Shown: one piece after another, positions 34,609 to 42,640 of the stretch
How the letters are laid out: every line of letters starts with the position of its first letter
Numbering within the stretch: position 1 is the stretch's first letter
Assembly: GCF_019977395.1 (NCBI RefSeq)
Contig: NZ_AP024660.1
Coordinates: 1,798,001-1,862,000, forward strand
DNA from: Arthrobacter sp. NicSoilC5
GTDB lineage: Bacteria; Actinomycetota; Actinomycetes; Actinomycetales; Micrococcaceae
Length of the DNA: 64,000 nt
Reading direction: 5' to 3'
Program-made: the position numbers and the translations under genes
The notes under the pieces: model-generated
Database searches by the model: none
Told to the model about the DNA's origin: nothing
What the model saw: the letters and a program-made list of their open reading frames with translations, nothing else

Positions 34609-35382
34609 CTAGGCGGGGGCGGTGAGGCGGTGCCGCGGCGCGCGGGCGGCGGCCCGGGCAACCACCAGGCGGCGCAGGTTGAACCAGCAGAACAGCGCGA
34701 GCCCAAGGTACAGGGAAAGTTCCATCACTTCGCCATACTCGGAGATGCCGTAGTCAGGTGAGGGCCACACCAGCAGGCGGAAGAGGCGGTAGGCCGCCGC
34801 CAGCCCGAAGGCCGGCACCACGCACAGCGGCGGAACCAGCAGGTGTGCAGACTCCAGGTGCTTCCAGCGGCCGCGGACGGTGTTCCACACCAAGGGAGCA
34901 CACGCGCCGTAAAGGCTTGCCAGCAGCATGGCTGCGGGTACCAGTTCCTGCACCCCGCCGATGTTGTGCACGGTGGTCTCGCCTTGGCGGTTGATCGCTT
35001 CCATTTCTTCCGGTGTCTGCCAGCCGAAGATGCGTTGTCCCCAGGAGATCTCCTCCCCGGCCAGGAACCAGACGCCGGCGGCGACCACGCCGTAAAGCAA
35101 TGCCATGATCTTGTGCCCGGTTCTGGAGAGGCGGAAGGCCAGGAGGGGCAGGAAGATGCCTGCAGCCACCAGTGAGAAGAACTGGAGCCACTCGACCAGG
35201 GAGTCCTCATCAAGGAGCCAGATGAACAGTGGCGGGTGCAGGACGGTGGCCGCGGTTGCGAGGGCGATGCCCAACGGCAGCAAAGCGATGATCAGCGCTC
35301 GGCGCGGGCGAATTCCCCACTCGCGGGCGTCGCGTGCGAAGCGGATGGCGGCTTTGGTGTTCCACCGGTGGATGGCAGGCAT
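34609..35382 (-). CDS. Polytopic membrane protein of unknown function
   Basis: 257 residues from the ATG at 35382, which follows GAGGGGG. A longer open frame upstream is Arg/Thr-rich and not coding. Six to seven hydrophobic segments are seen. The most distinctive stretch is FLAGEEISWGQRIFGWQTPE (about residues 115-134), next to a second acidic motif WLLDEDSLVEWLQFFSLVAA. This EEISWGQR-type motif recurs in an uncharacterised bacterial membrane protein family, so the gene is real, but I cannot give a function. Confidence 0.7.
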   Translation of the reverse strand: MPAIHRWNTKAAIRFARDAREWGIRPRRALIIALLPLGIALATAATVLHPPLFIWLLDEDSLVEWLQFFSLVAAGIFLPLLAFRLSRTGHKIMALLYGVVAAGVWFLAGEEISWGQRIFGWQTPEEMEAINRQGETTVHNIGGVQELVPAAMLLASLYGACAPLVWNTVRGRWKHLESAHLLVPPLCVVPAFGLAAAYRLFRLLVWPSPDYGISEYGEVMELSLYLGLALFCWFNLRRLVVARAAARAPRHRLTAPA

Positions 35383-35540
35383 CGTGTCCCCCTCAACGAA
35401 CAGGCCGGAACCTGGAATCGCGGCACCGGCGAAGCGATCCCTGATCTTCCCATGCCACCCGCGGCCACGAAAGGTTCGGGGGGAACCTCTGCGGGTTATT
35501 GTGCGGATTACCGCAGGCCCTCGAAATCGCCGGAAACACC

Positions 35541-35572
35541 GCGGGGCCGCCGTAAAAATACGGCGGCCCCGC
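35541..35572. terminator. Terminator of the cysteine operon
   Basis: A perfect 14-bp stem (GCGGGGCCGCCGTA and complement) with an AAAA loop lies 25 bp after the cysN stop codon. Confidence 0.85.
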
Positions 35573-35596
35573 AGGGTTTCAGCGATCTGGGCGGAA

Positions 35597-37003
35597 CTAG
35601 ATGCTGTAACGCTCGTCCTCGTGGTCGCCCGGGTGGTCCTTGACCAGCCCCGCGGCGAGGGTGTTGCCATCGAGCGGGTCGATCACCAGGAACGCGCCCG
35701 TGCGGCGGTGGTGCAGGTAGTTCTCCAGCGGCAGCGGGGCGGCCAGGCGGAGCTGCGCGTGCCCGATGTCGTTGAGCTCCAGGCTGGAGGCACCCTCAAG
35801 CTTGAAGGTAGCCAGGTCCAGCTTGCCGGAGACGCTGCGGACCATCGCCTGGACGGTGCGGGTGCCGTGCTTGACCAGGACCTTCTGGCCCTCGCGGAGC
35901 GGCTTCGGGGACAGCCAGCACAGGGCGGCGTAGAGGTCGGCGGAGGCTTCGCGGACCGTTCCGGCGGCGGCGATCGTGTCACCGCGGGCGACGTCGAACT
36001 CGTCCGCCAGGCGGATGGCCACGGACTGCGGGGCGGCGGCTTCCTGCAGGGAGGAGCCGGCGAAGTCGATACCCACCACGGCGGTGGTCCGCGGCGACTG
36101 GCCCGGCGTCAGCACGGACACCTGGTCCCCCACCTTCACCGAACCTTCGGTGATCTGGCCGGCGTACGCGCGGTAGTCGCGGTACGCTTCCACGTCCAGG
36201 CCGGCGGCCACGGCATCCGGAGCCAGGGCACCCTGCGGCCGGATGACCAGCTGCACGGGGAAGCGGAAGCTTTCCAGGTGGCTTTCCAGCTCATCGGCGG
36301 CCGGGAGGGTTTCGAGGACCTCGAGCAGGGCCGGCCCGGTGTACCAGGGGGTGCGCTCCGAGCGGTCCACCACATTGTCGCCATCGAGCGCGGACACCGG
36401 GATGACCAGCAGGTCGCTGATGCCGTCCGAGCCCAGGCCCAGTTCGCGGCCCACCTGCTGCACGTCGGCTTCGATGTCGCGAAACACGGACTCGCTGAAG
36501 TCCACCAGGTCGATCTTGTTCACGGCCACGATCACGTGCGCCACGCGCAGCAGCTGCAGCACGGACAGGTGGCGGCGGGTCTGCTCCAGCACACCCTTGC
36601 GGGCGTCAATGAGGACGACGACGGCATCCGCAGTGGACGCGCCCGTCACCGTGTTCTTGGTGTACTGCACGTGCCCGGGGCAGTCGGCCAGGATGAAGCT
36701 GCGCTGGTCGGTGGCGAAGTAGCGGTAGGCCACGTCGATGGTGATGCCCTGTTCGCGCTCGGCGCGGAGACCGTCGGTCAGCAGGGCCAGGTCGATGCCG
36801 CCCTTGTCCCCGCCGAACCCGCGGTCCGCGGAGGTGCGGGCCACGGCGTCGAGCTGGTCAGCCAGGATGGCCTTCGAATCGTGGAGGAGGCGGCCCACCA
36901 ACGTGGACTTGCCGTCGTCGACCGATCCTGCCGTGGCAAAGCGGAAGAGGGTGGTGGGCAGGGCTGTTTCCAGGTCCGCCGGGAGAACTGCTTCGGTGGT
37001 CAT
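35597..37003 (-). CDS. cysN: Sulfate adenylyltransferase subunit 1 (GTPase)
   Basis: A 468-residue translation-factor-like GTPase that drives ATP sulfurylase. G1 is GSVDDGKSTLVGRLL, switch I region EQGITIDVAYRYF, G3 DCPGHVQYTKN and G4 NKIDLVDF, followed by two beta-barrel domains. There is no C-terminal APS kinase domain, so it is CysN and not a CysNC fusion. The start codon overlaps the cysD stop by one base (TAATG). With CysD it makes adenosine 5'-phosphosulfate in the cytoplasm. It is the last gene of the sir-cysH-cysD-cysN operon. Confidence 0.95.
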   Translation of the reverse strand: MTTEAVLPADLETALPTTLFRFATAGSVDDGKSTLVGRLLHDSKAILADQLDAVARTSADRGFGGDKGGIDLALLTDGLRAEREQGITIDVAYRYFATDQRSFILADCPGHVQYTKNTVTGASTADAVVVLIDARKGVLEQTRRHLSVLQLLRVAHVIVAVNKIDLVDFSESVFRDIEADVQQVGRELGLGSDGISDLLVIPVSALDGDNVVDRSERTPWYTGPALLEVLETLPAADELESHLESFRFPVQLVIRPQGALAPDAVAAGLDVEAYRDYRAYAGQITEGSVKVGDQVSVLTPGQSPRTTAVVGIDFAGSSLQEAAAPQSVAIRLADEFDVARGDTIAAAGTVREASADLYAALCWLSPKPLREGQKVLVKHGTRTVQAMVRSVSGKLDLATFKLEGASSLELNDIGHAQLRLAAPLPLENYLHHRRTGAFLVIDPLDGNTLAAGLVKDHPGDHEDERYSI

Positions 37004-37947
37004 TAGAAGTACCCGTCCTTCTTGCGGTCTTCCATGGCGGCCTCGGAGATGCGGTCATCTGCGCGGGTGGCGCCACGTTCGGTCAGGGTGGAGGCGGCAA
37101 CTTCGACCACGACGTCTGCCACGGTGAAGGCGTTGGACTCCACGGCACCGGTGCAGGACATGTCCCCCACGGTGCGGTAGCGGACGGTCTTGGTGATGAC
37201 TTCCTCATCGGGGCGCGGCTGGGACACTTCGCCCACTGCGCGCCACATGCCGTCACGGGCGAAGACTTCGCGTTCGTGGGCGTAGTACAGGCCGGGCAGC
37301 TCGATGTTCTCGCGCTCGATGTACCGCCAGATGTCCAGCTCGGTCCAGTTGCTGATGGGGAACGCACGGACATGCTGGCCCACGGTGTGGCGGCCGTTGT
37401 AGAGGTTCCACAGCTCGGGGCGCTGGTTGCGCGGGTCCCACTGGCCGAACTCGTCGCGGAGGCTCAGGATGCGCTCCTTGGCGCGGGCCTTGTCTTCATC
37501 GCGGCGGCCGCCGCCGAACACGGCGTCGAACTTGTTCTGCTGGATGGCGTCCAGCAGCGGGACGGTCTGCAGTGGGTTGCGGGTGCCGTCGGCGCGCTCG
37601 GCGAGTTCGCCGCGGTCGATGAACTCCTGCACGGAGCCCACCACCAGCTTCAGGCCCAACCGCTCCACGGTCCGGTCACGGAAGTCGATGACCTCGGGGA
37701 AGTTGTGGCCGGTGTCCACGTGCAGCACGGGGAAGGGGACCTTACCCGGCCAGAAGGCCTTGGTTGCCAAGTGCAGCATCACCACGGAGTCCTTGCCGCC
37801 GGAGAACAGCAGCGCGGGCTTCTCGAATTCGGCAACAACCTCGCGGATGATGTGGATCGCTTCGGATTCGAGGGTGTCCAGGCTGGACAGGCGCGTGGAT
37901 ACGGCGGCGTCGGTCACCTGGGTCTCCTCGGTAAGTGAAGTGCTCAT
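37003..37947 (-). CDS. cysD: Sulfate adenylyltransferase subunit 2
   Basis: A 314-residue PP-loop adenylyltransferase (ATP sulfurylase catalytic subunit). The PP-loop SGGKDSVVMLHLA is near residue 48, followed by FPVLHVDTGHNFPEVI, FGGGRRDEDKARAKER and the C-terminal RERGATRADDR-type end (LTERGATRADDRISEAAME). The ATG at 37947 overlaps the cysH stop by four bases (ATGA). The longer open frame upstream is antisense-like Pro/Arg-rich sequence. Stop and cysN start overlap by one base, so D and N are tightly coupled. Confidence 0.95.
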   Translation of the reverse strand: MSTSLTEETQVTDAAVSTRLSSLDTLESEAIHIIREVVAEFEKPALLFSGGKDSVVMLHLATKAFWPGKVPFPVLHVDTGHNFPEVIDFRDRTVERLGLKLVVGSVQEFIDRGELAERADGTRNPLQTVPLLDAIQQNKFDAVFGGGRRDEDKARAKERILSLRDEFGQWDPRNQRPELWNLYNGRHTVGQHVRAFPISNWTELDIWRYIERENIELPGLYYAHEREVFARDGMWRAVGEVSQPRPDEEVITKTVRYRTVGDMSCTGAVESNAFTVADVVVEVAASTLTERGATRADDRISEAAMEDRKKDGYF

Positions 37948-38672
37948 ACGTGTAGTCCGCATTCTGTCTTGTCGGATCCTGCCCAGCGGCCGGCGCGGGG
38001 GTCTTCGCCGGGCGCCACCTTGCGGGTGCAGGGCTGGCAGCCAATGGAGGGGTACCCCTGGGAAAGCAGCGGGTTGACGGGCAAAAGGTTGTCGTCCGAG
38101 TACTGGACCAACTGGTCGAACGTCCACGCTGCCATGGGGTTGACCTTGACCAGGCCGTTCTTCTCATCCCAAGTGACCAGCGGCGTGTTGGTGCGGGTGG
38201 GGGCTTCGTCGCGGCGGACGCCGGTGAACCACAGTTCGTAGCCGGCGAGGGTCCGCTGCAGCGGGGCCACCTTGCGGAGGGCGCAGCACTGGGCGGCGTC
38301 ACGGGCGAAGAGGTCCTTGCCCAGCAGCCGGTCCTGCTGCTCCACGGTGGTCTCCGGGAGGACGTCCACCACGTTGACGCGGAGGTTCGCGGCTACCTCG
38401 TCACGGGTGGCGTAGGTTTCCGGGAAGTGGTAGCCGGTCTCCAGGAACAGGACGTCGACGCCGGGCATCTGGTCAGCGACCAGGGCGGGCAGGACGGCGT
38501 CGGCCATGGAGCAGGCCACCGCCACGGCGGGCAGGTCGAAGTTGCGCTCCACCCAGGCGATGACGTCGCGGGCGGGGGCGTCCCAGCCGAGCTCGGCGGC
38601 GCCGGCCTCGGCCAGGGCCTTCAGCTCTTCCTGGGGCCGCTTGGCCGGTGCGGGTGCGAGATGCTTTGCCAT
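37944..38672 (-). CDS. cysH: Phosphoadenylyl-sulfate/adenylyl-sulfate reductase
   Basis: A 242-residue thioredoxin-dependent reductase that converts activated sulfate to sulfite. The PP-loop-like N-terminus (VAVACSMADAVLPALVA) and FLETGYHFPET are present. Two Cys pairs, AQCCALRK and GCQPCTRK, are the four ligands of the [4Fe-4S] cluster found in APS-reducing enzymes. ECGLH near the C-terminus holds the catalytic Cys. With no APS kinase gene in the window, direct APS reduction is the likelier reaction. It overlaps sir by one base and cysD by four. Confidence 0.93.
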   Translation of the reverse strand: MAKHLAPAPAKRPQEELKALAEAGAAELGWDAPARDVIAWVERNFDLPAVAVACSMADAVLPALVADQMPGVDVLFLETGYHFPETYATRDEVAANLRVNVVDVLPETTVEQQDRLLGKDLFARDAAQCCALRKVAPLQRTLAGYELWFTGVRRDEAPTRTNTPLVTWDEKNGLVKVNPMAAWTFDQLVQYSDDNLLPVNPLLSQGYPSIGCQPCTRKVAPGEDPRAGRWAGSDKTECGLHV

Positions 38673-40417
38673 TACTGGAGTGCCTCCTCATCTGCTGCGT
38701 GGGCCCATTCGGCGAAGGTCTGGCCTTCGGCGCGGTCGGCCACGAACCGGCGGACCACGCGCTCCACGTAGTCGGGCAGGTCGTTGACGTAAACCTTCAG
38801 GCCGCGGACGGTGCGTCCCAGCCCGGCTTCCTCGCGGTCATTGTTGGCCAGCCCGCCGCCCAGGTGGACCTGGAAACCCGGGGAGGGGTCGCCGTCGGGC
38901 GTTGGCAGCATCATGCCCTTGAGGCCGATGTCCGCGGTCTGGATGCGGGCGCAGGAGTTGGGGCAGCCGTTGATGTGCAGCGACAATGCCTGCGGCAGCT
39001 GGCCCGAGCCGGAGAGGTCCGCCAGGCGTCGCTCGAGTTCGGCGACGGCGGTGGCGGCCGTGTACTTGGTCTCGACGATGGCCAGCTTGCAGTATTCGAT
39101 GCCGGTGCAGGCAATGGTGCCGCGTCGGAAGACCGACGGGCGGGCGGACAGGCCCAGGCCGTCCAGTTCGGCGATGAGCGGCTCCACCTGGTCCTTCTCG
39201 ACGTCCAGCACCACGATCTTCTGGTGCGGGGTGGTGCGCAGCCGGTAGGAGCCGCGGGCCTCCAGGGTGTCCGCGAGCTTGACCAGGCCGGAACCGGAAA
39301 GGCGGCCTGCGATCGGGGTGGCGCCGATGAAGAACTTGCCGTCCTTCTGCTCGTGCACGCCCACGTGGTCGCCGGGGGTGGCGGGCTTGGGCGCGGCGGG
39401 GCCGTCGGCCAGCTTGTAGCCCAAGTATTCGTCCTCGAGGATCTGGCGGAACTTCTCCGGACCCCAGTCGGCCAGCAGGAACTTCAGGCGGGCCTTGGTG
39501 CGCATGCGGCGGTAGCCGTAGTCGCGGAAGATGCTGGTCACGCCCAGCCACACGTCCGCGGCCTGGTCCGGCTTCACGAACGCACCCAGGCGCTTGCCGA
39601 GCATCGGGTTGGTGGACAGCGCGCCGCCCACCCAGAGGTCGTAGCCGGCGCCGAGCTCGGGGTGTTCAATGCCCACGAACGCGCAGTCGTTGATCTCATG
39701 GACCACGTCCTGGCTGGGGTGGCCGGTGATCGCGGTCTTGTACTTGCGGGGCAGGTTGGACAGCAGCGGGTTGCCGATGAACCGCTCCCCCAGCTCGGCG
39801 ATGAGCGGGGTGGGGTCGATGATCTCGTCCTTGGCGATGCCGGCCACGGGCGAACCCAGGATGACGCGGGGCACGTCGCCGCAGGCTTCAGTGGTGGACA
39901 AGCCCACGGACTCCAAGCGGTTCCAGATCTCCGGGATGTCTTCGACCCGGATCCAGTGCAGCTGGATGTTCTGGCGGTCGGTCAGGTCGGCTGAGTCCCG
40001 TGCGAAGTCCACGGAGATCTGGCCGATGACGCGCAACTGCTCGGTGGTGAGGGCACCGCCGTCAATGCGCACGCGCAGCATGAAGTACTTGTCTTCGAGC
40101 TCGTGCGGCTCCAGGGTGGCGGTCTTGCCGCCGTCGATCCCCTGCTTGCGCTGGGTATACAGGCCCCACCAGCGGAAACGGCCGTGCAGGTCCTGGCCGG
40201 GGATGGCGTCGAAGCCTTCCTTGGCGTAGATGGTCTCGATACGCTCGCGGACGTTTAGGCCGTCGTCTTCCTGCTTCCAGGTTTCGTTGGCATTCAGCGG
40301 CGTCTTGCCGTCCACTTTCCACTGGCCATGCGGCTTCGCAGCGGGGCGGGACGGGCGGGCGGGGCGCTTGGGGGCAGCGGAGTCCGCCGACGCTCCGGCT
40401 AGAGCTGTATCAGTCAT
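38672..40417 (-). CDS. sir: Ferredoxin-dependent sulfite reductase
   Basis: A 581-residue siroheme/[4Fe-4S] enzyme that reduces sulfite to sulfide with six electrons from ferredoxin. The two half-repeats typical of the family are visible (NIQLHWIRVEDIPEIW; LRTTPHQKIVVLDV). The cluster cysteines are in IACTGIEYCKLA and NGCPNSCARIQ (C-x5-C and C-x3-C). GVHEQKDGKFFIGATPIAGR and the N-terminal GFDAIPGQDLHGRFRWWGLY resemble mycobacterial NirA/SirA. It heads the sir-cysH-cysD-cysN operon and shares its promoter pattern with siroheme synthase. Confidence 0.94.
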   Translation of the reverse strand: MTDTALAGASADSAAPKRPARPSRPAAKPHGQWKVDGKTPLNANETWKQEDDGLNVRERIETIYAKEGFDAIPGQDLHGRFRWWGLYTQRKQGIDGGKTATLEPHELEDKYFMLRVRIDGGALTTEQLRVIGQISVDFARDSADLTDRQNIQLHWIRVEDIPEIWNRLESVGLSTTEACGDVPRVILGSPVAGIAKDEIIDPTPLIAELGERFIGNPLLSNLPRKYKTAITGHPSQDVVHEINDCAFVGIEHPELGAGYDLWVGGALSTNPMLGKRLGAFVKPDQAADVWLGVTSIFRDYGYRRMRTKARLKFLLADWGPEKFRQILEDEYLGYKLADGPAAPKPATPGDHVGVHEQKDGKFFIGATPIAGRLSGSGLVKLADTLEARGSYRLRTTPHQKIVVLDVEKDQVEPLIAELDGLGLSARPSVFRRGTIACTGIEYCKLAIVETKYTAATAVAELERRLADLSGSGQLPQALSLHINGCPNSCARIQTADIGLKGMMLPTPDGDPSPGFQVHLGGGLANNDREEAGLGRTVRGLKVYVNDLPDYVERVVRRFVADRAEGQTFAEWAHAADEEALQ

Positions 40418-40423
40418 GCATCG

Positions 40424-40453
40424 ACTGTAGGGCGGCGCCGAATACCGTCACAA
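40424..40453 (-). promoter_or_regulatory. Promoter of the sir-cysHDN operon, leaderless
   Basis: On the minus strand: TTGTGA (-35, 40448-40453), 18 bases, TACAGT (-10, 40424-40429), six bases, then the ATG at 40417. Spacing and most bases equal those of the siroheme synthase promoter. No ribosome binding site precedes the ATG. Confidence 0.6.
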
Positions 40454-40471
40454 AGGCCCGGAAACGCTAAG

Positions 40472-41329
40472 TCACCTAGGGAAATATTTCGTCACGAAAC
40501 GCTGAAGGGCCTTGAAGAACCCACCCTGCTGTGCATCGGCGGGAGCCTTGTCCGGGGCTTCGGCGGGGCCCGGTACGGGTGCTTCCGTGGGCGTTTCGTT
40601 CATGGCGGCTACGGCGGCGTCGTACCTGTCGAGCGCGATCTCCGCGAGTGTCGGGGATGGCAGCAGGGGCTGGGTCACGACGTCGGCACCCGCCTTCGCC
40701 AGCTGGTCGTGGAAGAAGCCCGGCGCCAGGAGATACGAGGCAATCACCACCCGGCCTCCGACGTCGACCGCTCCGGCGGACTCCCCCGCCCCGGCACCCC
40801 CGGCGAGCTCTTCGCGGAGCATGGCGACGGCGTCGGGCACCGACGGCTGGGCGGAGGCACCGTAGGCGGCCACCATCCGGTTGGACCGCAATGCCCGCAG
40901 CTGGCCCAGCAGCTCCTCGACGCTCACTGCGGCGTTTGGGTTGGATGAACCCGCCGCCGCCAGGACAATGACGTCATTGTCGGTAGTGCCGGCCTCCCGC
41001 AGCCGCTGGTCCAGCAGGGCCGCGAGGCGCGGGTCCGGTCCAAGCGGCGCTGCGGCGGCACTGCCCGGCCGGCTCTTCACGGCCCGGGCGATGTCAACCT
41101 TCACGTGGTAGCCAACGCTCAGCAGAAGCGGCACCACCACGGCAGCCTCCCCGTCCGGCAGGCCGGCCACCACATCCACCAGATCCGGCTGCTGGACATC
41201 CACATAGGCTTCCCGGACATCAAGGCCCGGCCGCAGTTCCGCGATGGCGGCGCGCAGGGCGTTGACCTCCGCGGCCCCCTGTGTGTTGGACGTCCCATGG
41301 GCACAGGCGATCATGATGGGGCTGTTCAT
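40472..41329 (-). CDS. Sirohydrochlorin chelatase (CbiX/SirB-like)
   Basis: A 285-residue protein with two tandem CbiX-type half domains. The N-terminal half starts with IACAHGTSNTQGAAEVNALR (metal-binding His near residue 11), followed by VVVPLLLSVGYHVKVDIARA with a second conserved His. The second half begins IVLAAAGSSNPNAAVSVEEL and carries VIASYLLAPGFFHDQLAKAG. It inserts Fe2+ into sirohydrochlorin to give siroheme for Sir. A Pro/Ala-rich tail and a basic end (ALQRFVTKYFPR) follow. It lies 54 bp upstream of sir on the same strand. sir has its own promoter in that gap. Confidence 0.88.
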   Translation of the reverse strand: MNSPIMIACAHGTSNTQGAAEVNALRAAIAELRPGLDVREAYVDVQQPDLVDVVAGLPDGEAAVVVPLLLSVGYHVKVDIARAVKSRPGSAAAAPLGPDPRLAALLDQRLREAGTTDNDVIVLAAAGSSNPNAAVSVEELLGQLRALRSNRMVAAYGASAQPSVPDAVAMLREELAGGAGAGESAGAVDVGGRVVIASYLLAPGFFHDQLAKAGADVVTQPLLPSPTLAEIALDRYDAAVAAMNETPTEAPVPGPAEAPDKAPADAQQGGFFKALQRFVTKYFPR

Positions 41330-41389
41330 AGGGGCTAGCGTAACGTTGGAGCCGCCCTGTCCGCCCTCTTTGAAATACCGGGACGCCCC

Positions 41390-42043
41390 ATGACATTCGC
41401 CTTTGACAACTCCCCGGTCTGGCTGGACCTGCTGGGCGTGTTCTTCTTCGCGGTATCGGGCTCGCTGCTGGCGGCGCGGAAGCAGATCGACATTGTGGGA
41501 TCCCTGCTTCTGGCCTCCCTGGTGGGCCTGGGCGGCGGTGTGATCCGCGATGTCATCCTTGTCATCGTTCCGGCGGCGTTCACCAACCCGGCGTATCTGG
41601 CGCCGCCGCTGCTGGCCACGGTGCTGGTGTTCTTCCTGTTCTCCAGCGTCCAGCGCTACACGTCGCTGCTGGTCCTGTTCGACGCCGCCGGCCTGGCCCT
41701 CTTCTGCATGACCGGCACGCTCAAGGCGCTGGCCACCGGCCTGAACCCGGTGGCATCGGTGCTGCTGGGGGTGACGACGGCGGTGGGCGGCGGCCTGCTC
41801 CGGGACATCACGGCCAACGAGGTACCCGAACTGTTCAACCCCAAGGACATCTACGCACTGCCGGCCTTCGTGGGATCCTCGCTGACGGCGGTGCTGTGGG
41901 TTCTTGGCGTGTTCAACGTGCTGACCGCGGCCGGCATTGCCGCCCTGGTTTTCACGTTCCGCGTCCTCGCCTGGCGCCGCTCCTGGCAGGCGCCGCTTGC
42001 CGTCCGCGGCTGGCAGCGCAGGGCAAGCGATTCAGGGCTGTGA
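41390..42043 (+). CDS. TRIC-type (UPF0126) cation channel family protein
   Basis: A 217-residue membrane protein with about seven spans in two homologous halves. The two glycine-rich motifs GLGGGVIRDVIL and AVGGGLLRDITANEVPELF mark the prokaryotic trimeric intracellular cation channel family (formerly UPF0126/YicG). These are monovalent-cation channels with an unclear role in bacteria. It is divergent from the chelatase gene. The length is normal. Confidence 0.88.
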   Translation: MTFAFDNSPVWLDLLGVFFFAVSGSLLAARKQIDIVGSLLLASLVGLGGGVIRDVILVIVPAAFTNPAYLAPPLLATVLVFFLFSSVQRYTSLLVLFDAAGLALFCMTGTLKALATGLNPVASVLLGVTTAVGGGLLRDITANEVPELFNPKDIYALPAFVGSSLTAVLWVLGVFNVLTAAGIAALVFTFRVLAWRRSWQAPLAVRGWQRRASDSGL

Positions 42044-42082
42044 CGTTCGCTTCCATGTCATTTTGGGAGCGTCGCGATTAGC

Positions 42083-42094
42083 TAGGATATGAGC
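42083..42094 (+). promoter_or_regulatory. Leaderless -10 element
   Basis: TAGGAT, six bases, then the ATG at 42095. The spacing equals that of the other leaderless promoters in this window and selects the second of two neighbouring ATG codons. Confidence 0.4.
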
Positions 42095-42523
42095 ATGACT
42101 GACATGTTCCTCGAGAAGTTCCGCGCGCTTGTTCCAAAGTATCTCGAGGACGAATGGCAGGAAGCGGATGGCCTGACGCCCGAGGAGCTGGACAAGGCCC
42201 TCGCAGAGCACCAATTCGAGATTCCCCTGGTCCTGCGCGAGTTCTACCTTGCACTGGGCGGCTGCGAGGACCTCATGGAGGCCTACCACTACTTCTGGGA
42301 CCCCGAAGAGCTCGAGGTCGACGATGAAGGCTTCCTCATGTTCCTCGAAGACGAAGAGGAAGCGTTCACCTGGGGCTTCCGGGTGGGCGACCTCAGCGTC
42401 CCGGACCCCATCGTCTACCGCCGCAACAATGCCCGCGGGCAGTGGAAGTCCGAGGAAGGCACCTTCTCCGAGTTCGTCTTCGACATGTTCGAGTGGGCGT
42501 TCGAGGACGAAGAGGAAGAGTAA
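42095..42523 (+). CDS. Acidic SUKH (SMI1/KNR4)-like protein
   Basis: 142 residues from the ATG at 42095 (an ATG two codons earlier is possible). The region FEIPLVLREFYLALGGCEDL resembles the opening of SUKH/SMI1-KNR4 domains, where a proline precedes a helix ending in a glycine turn. YHYFWDPEELEVDDEGFLMF and TWGFRVGDL follow. It is very acidic and ends EWAFEDEEEE. SUKH proteins are often immunity proteins against nuclease toxins. The convergent neighbour encodes a predicted nuclease, but tail-to-tail order with a terminator between is unusual for such a pair. The SUKH call is a pattern judgement. Confidence 0.6.
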   Translation: MTDMFLEKFRALVPKYLEDEWQEADGLTPEELDKALAEHQFEIPLVLREFYLALGGCEDLMEAYHYFWDPEELEVDDEGFLMFLEDEEEAFTWGFRVGDLSVPDPIVYRRNNARGQWKSEEGTFSEFVFDMFEWAFEDEEEE

Positions 42524-42540
42524 GCCTCCCCGTCCGCCGT

Positions 42541-42563
42541 TGACGTAAATGCGTCACTTATGG
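42541..42563 (-). repeat. Dispersed palindromic element, copy B
   Basis: On the minus strand CCATAAG followed by TGACGCA, two bases, TACGTCA, matching copy A at 19 of 23 positions. It lies just after the SUKH-like gene. Confidence 0.5.
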
Positions 42564-42578
42564 ACCGGACCTTCAGCT

Positions 42579-42602
42579 GTGCCCCTGCGTTTGCAGGGGC
42601 AC
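42579..42602. terminator. Terminator between the SUKH-like and nuclease genes
   Basis: A perfect 10-bp stem (GTGCCCCTGC and complement) with a GTTT loop between two convergent genes. Confidence 0.75.
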
Positions 42603-42613
42603 TCGCCGGTTAA

Positions 42614-42640
42614 CAGCCCATAAATCACGCAAACAGGTCG
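42614..42640 (+). repeat. Dispersed palindromic element, copy C (overlaps the nuclease stop codon)
   Basis: The 19 bases at 42614-42632 are an inverted copy of 43559-43577 (18 of 19 identical). The TGA of the nuclease gene lies inside this element, so the last codons are encoded by repeat sequence. Confidence 0.65.
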
